Below are positions 23,431-23,852 of a stretch of 23,852 bases of DNA, piece after piece. The stretch covers positions 1 to 23,852 of the forward strand of contig JAYOFM010000055.1 of the NCBI GenBank assembly GCA_038117225.1. The letters are read 5' to 3'. This stretch comes from JAYOFM01 sp038117225. GTDB lineage: Bacteria; Pseudomonadota; Alphaproteobacteria; Rhodospirillales; Casp-alpha2. Numbering within the stretch: the stretch's first letter is position 1; every line of letters begins with the position of its first letter. The notes beneath the pieces were generated by a model. It was not told the origin of the DNA, ran no database searches, and worked only from the letters and a program-made list of their open reading frames with translations. The position numbers and the translations under genes were made by a program.

Positions 23431-23852
23431 GGCGCGTGGCGGTCCAGAATGTCGTTCCCGAGCGGCATCAGTCGTGCTCCCCAGGTCCAGATCAGCACCG
23501 CGTCGATGGCGCGGCCGGGGTAAATATCGCCGAGCAGCGCCCGGTAGGCGGCCATCTGGCGCAGATAGGCGGCGGGCACCTGGGCGGCGTCCTCGGGCGG
23601 CGGCCGGTTGGTCTTGTAATCGACGATGACGATACGCGCCGGCGTCACCAGCAGGCGGTCGACCTGGGCCGAGACCACGCGCGGGCCGCCCGCGCCGGCG
23701 ATGGTGCCGACCAGCGGCACCTCGGCGCGGCTGCCGGGACCGAACAGATCGGCGAAACCGGGCGTCGTCAGGATGGCCAGGGCCTCGTCGGCCAACGCGG
23801 CGCGGGCGTCGGCGGCCATGTCCGGCGCCGCCTGGGCGAGGAAGGCGACGGC
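23427..23852 (-). CDS. addA: AddA helicase-nuclease, C-terminal part (5' end beyond window)
   Basis: The frame is open to the window edge, giving 141 residues that match the C-terminal nuclease domain of AddA, the double-strand-break repair helicase/nuclease partnered with AddB. QVDRLLVT, then IVIVDYKTNRPPP, supplies the Asp and Asp-x-Lys of the PD-(D/E)xK active site. RQMAAYRALL follows as the downstream Gln/Tyr motif, and the chain ends DILDRHAP. The domain appears intact. Its helicase part must lie to the right. It precedes trxA by 133 nt on the same strand. Confidence 0.9.
   Translation of the reverse strand, partial: AVAFLAQAAPDMAADARAALADEALAILTTPGFADLFGPGSRAEVPLVGTIAGAGGPRVVSAQVDRLLVTPARIVIVDYKTNRPPPEDAAQVPAAYLRQMAAYRALLGDIYPGRAIDAVLIWTWGARLMPLGNDILDRHAP

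Overview
The window is GC-rich bacterial chromosome, almost certainly from an alphaproteobacterium and most likely a Rhodospirillales-type lineage. The gene content and order support this: a CP4-like class II aroA followed by cmk, rpsA and ihfB, then pyrF-trpF-trpB-trpA-accD-folC, with an alphaproteobacterial FYDLN-type zinc-ribbon protein upstream and an AddA-type (not RecB) recombination nuclease at the right edge. No plasmid, phage or CRISPR signature was seen.

Layout. (1) 1-605: a cut-off tRNA-Ala(GGC) and a small zinc-ribbon/acidic-tail protein, both on the minus strand, separated by a long perfect inverted repeat. (2) 797-11420: a dense plus-strand core block. It runs aroA, cmk, rpsA (with an unusual Lys/Ala-rich tail), sppA, ihfB, a LapA-type membrane protein, pyrF, trpF, trpB, trpA and accD. 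Several pairs are coupled by 4-nt start/stop overlaps. (3) 11417-12638: minus-strand material wedged between accD and folC, namely a secreted NHL-repeat protein and the C-terminal remnant of an isochorismatase-family hydrolase. (4) 12684-13970: folC. (5) 13999-21303: an accessory stretch. It holds a cation/proton antiporter broken by an apparent -1 frameshift, a membrane-anchored OmpA-domain protein, an orphan PhnD-like binding protein, a DUF1704/MATCAP-like HExxxH protein, a TauD-type dioxygenase and a GAF-PAS-PAS-GGEEF diguanylate cyclase. (6) 21304-22163: a long AT-richer stretch with no recognisable gene but several short repeats. (7) 22164-23852: gloB, trxA and the 3' end of addA, all on the minus strand.

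How the genes fit together. The core block combines chorismate and tryptophan synthesis (aroA, trpF, trpB, trpA), nucleotide supply (cmk, pyrF), translation (rpsA), nucleoid architecture (ihfB), fatty-acid initiation (accD) and folate metabolism (folC). In many alphaproteobacteria, as I recall, accD-folC-trxA-addA run together. Here accD and folC are separated by inserted minus-strand genes, and trxA-addA lie about 9 kb beyond folC in the opposite orientation. The accessory segment and the AT-richer stretch therefore probably mark rearrangement or insertion sites.

I do not see a convincing new multi-gene system. The items most worth checking are the S1 tail, the frameshifted antiporter, the truncated hydrolase abutting folC, the DUF1704 metalloprotease-like protein among orphan metabolic genes, the AT-richer repeat-bearing island, and the inverted repeat beside the tRNA gene.
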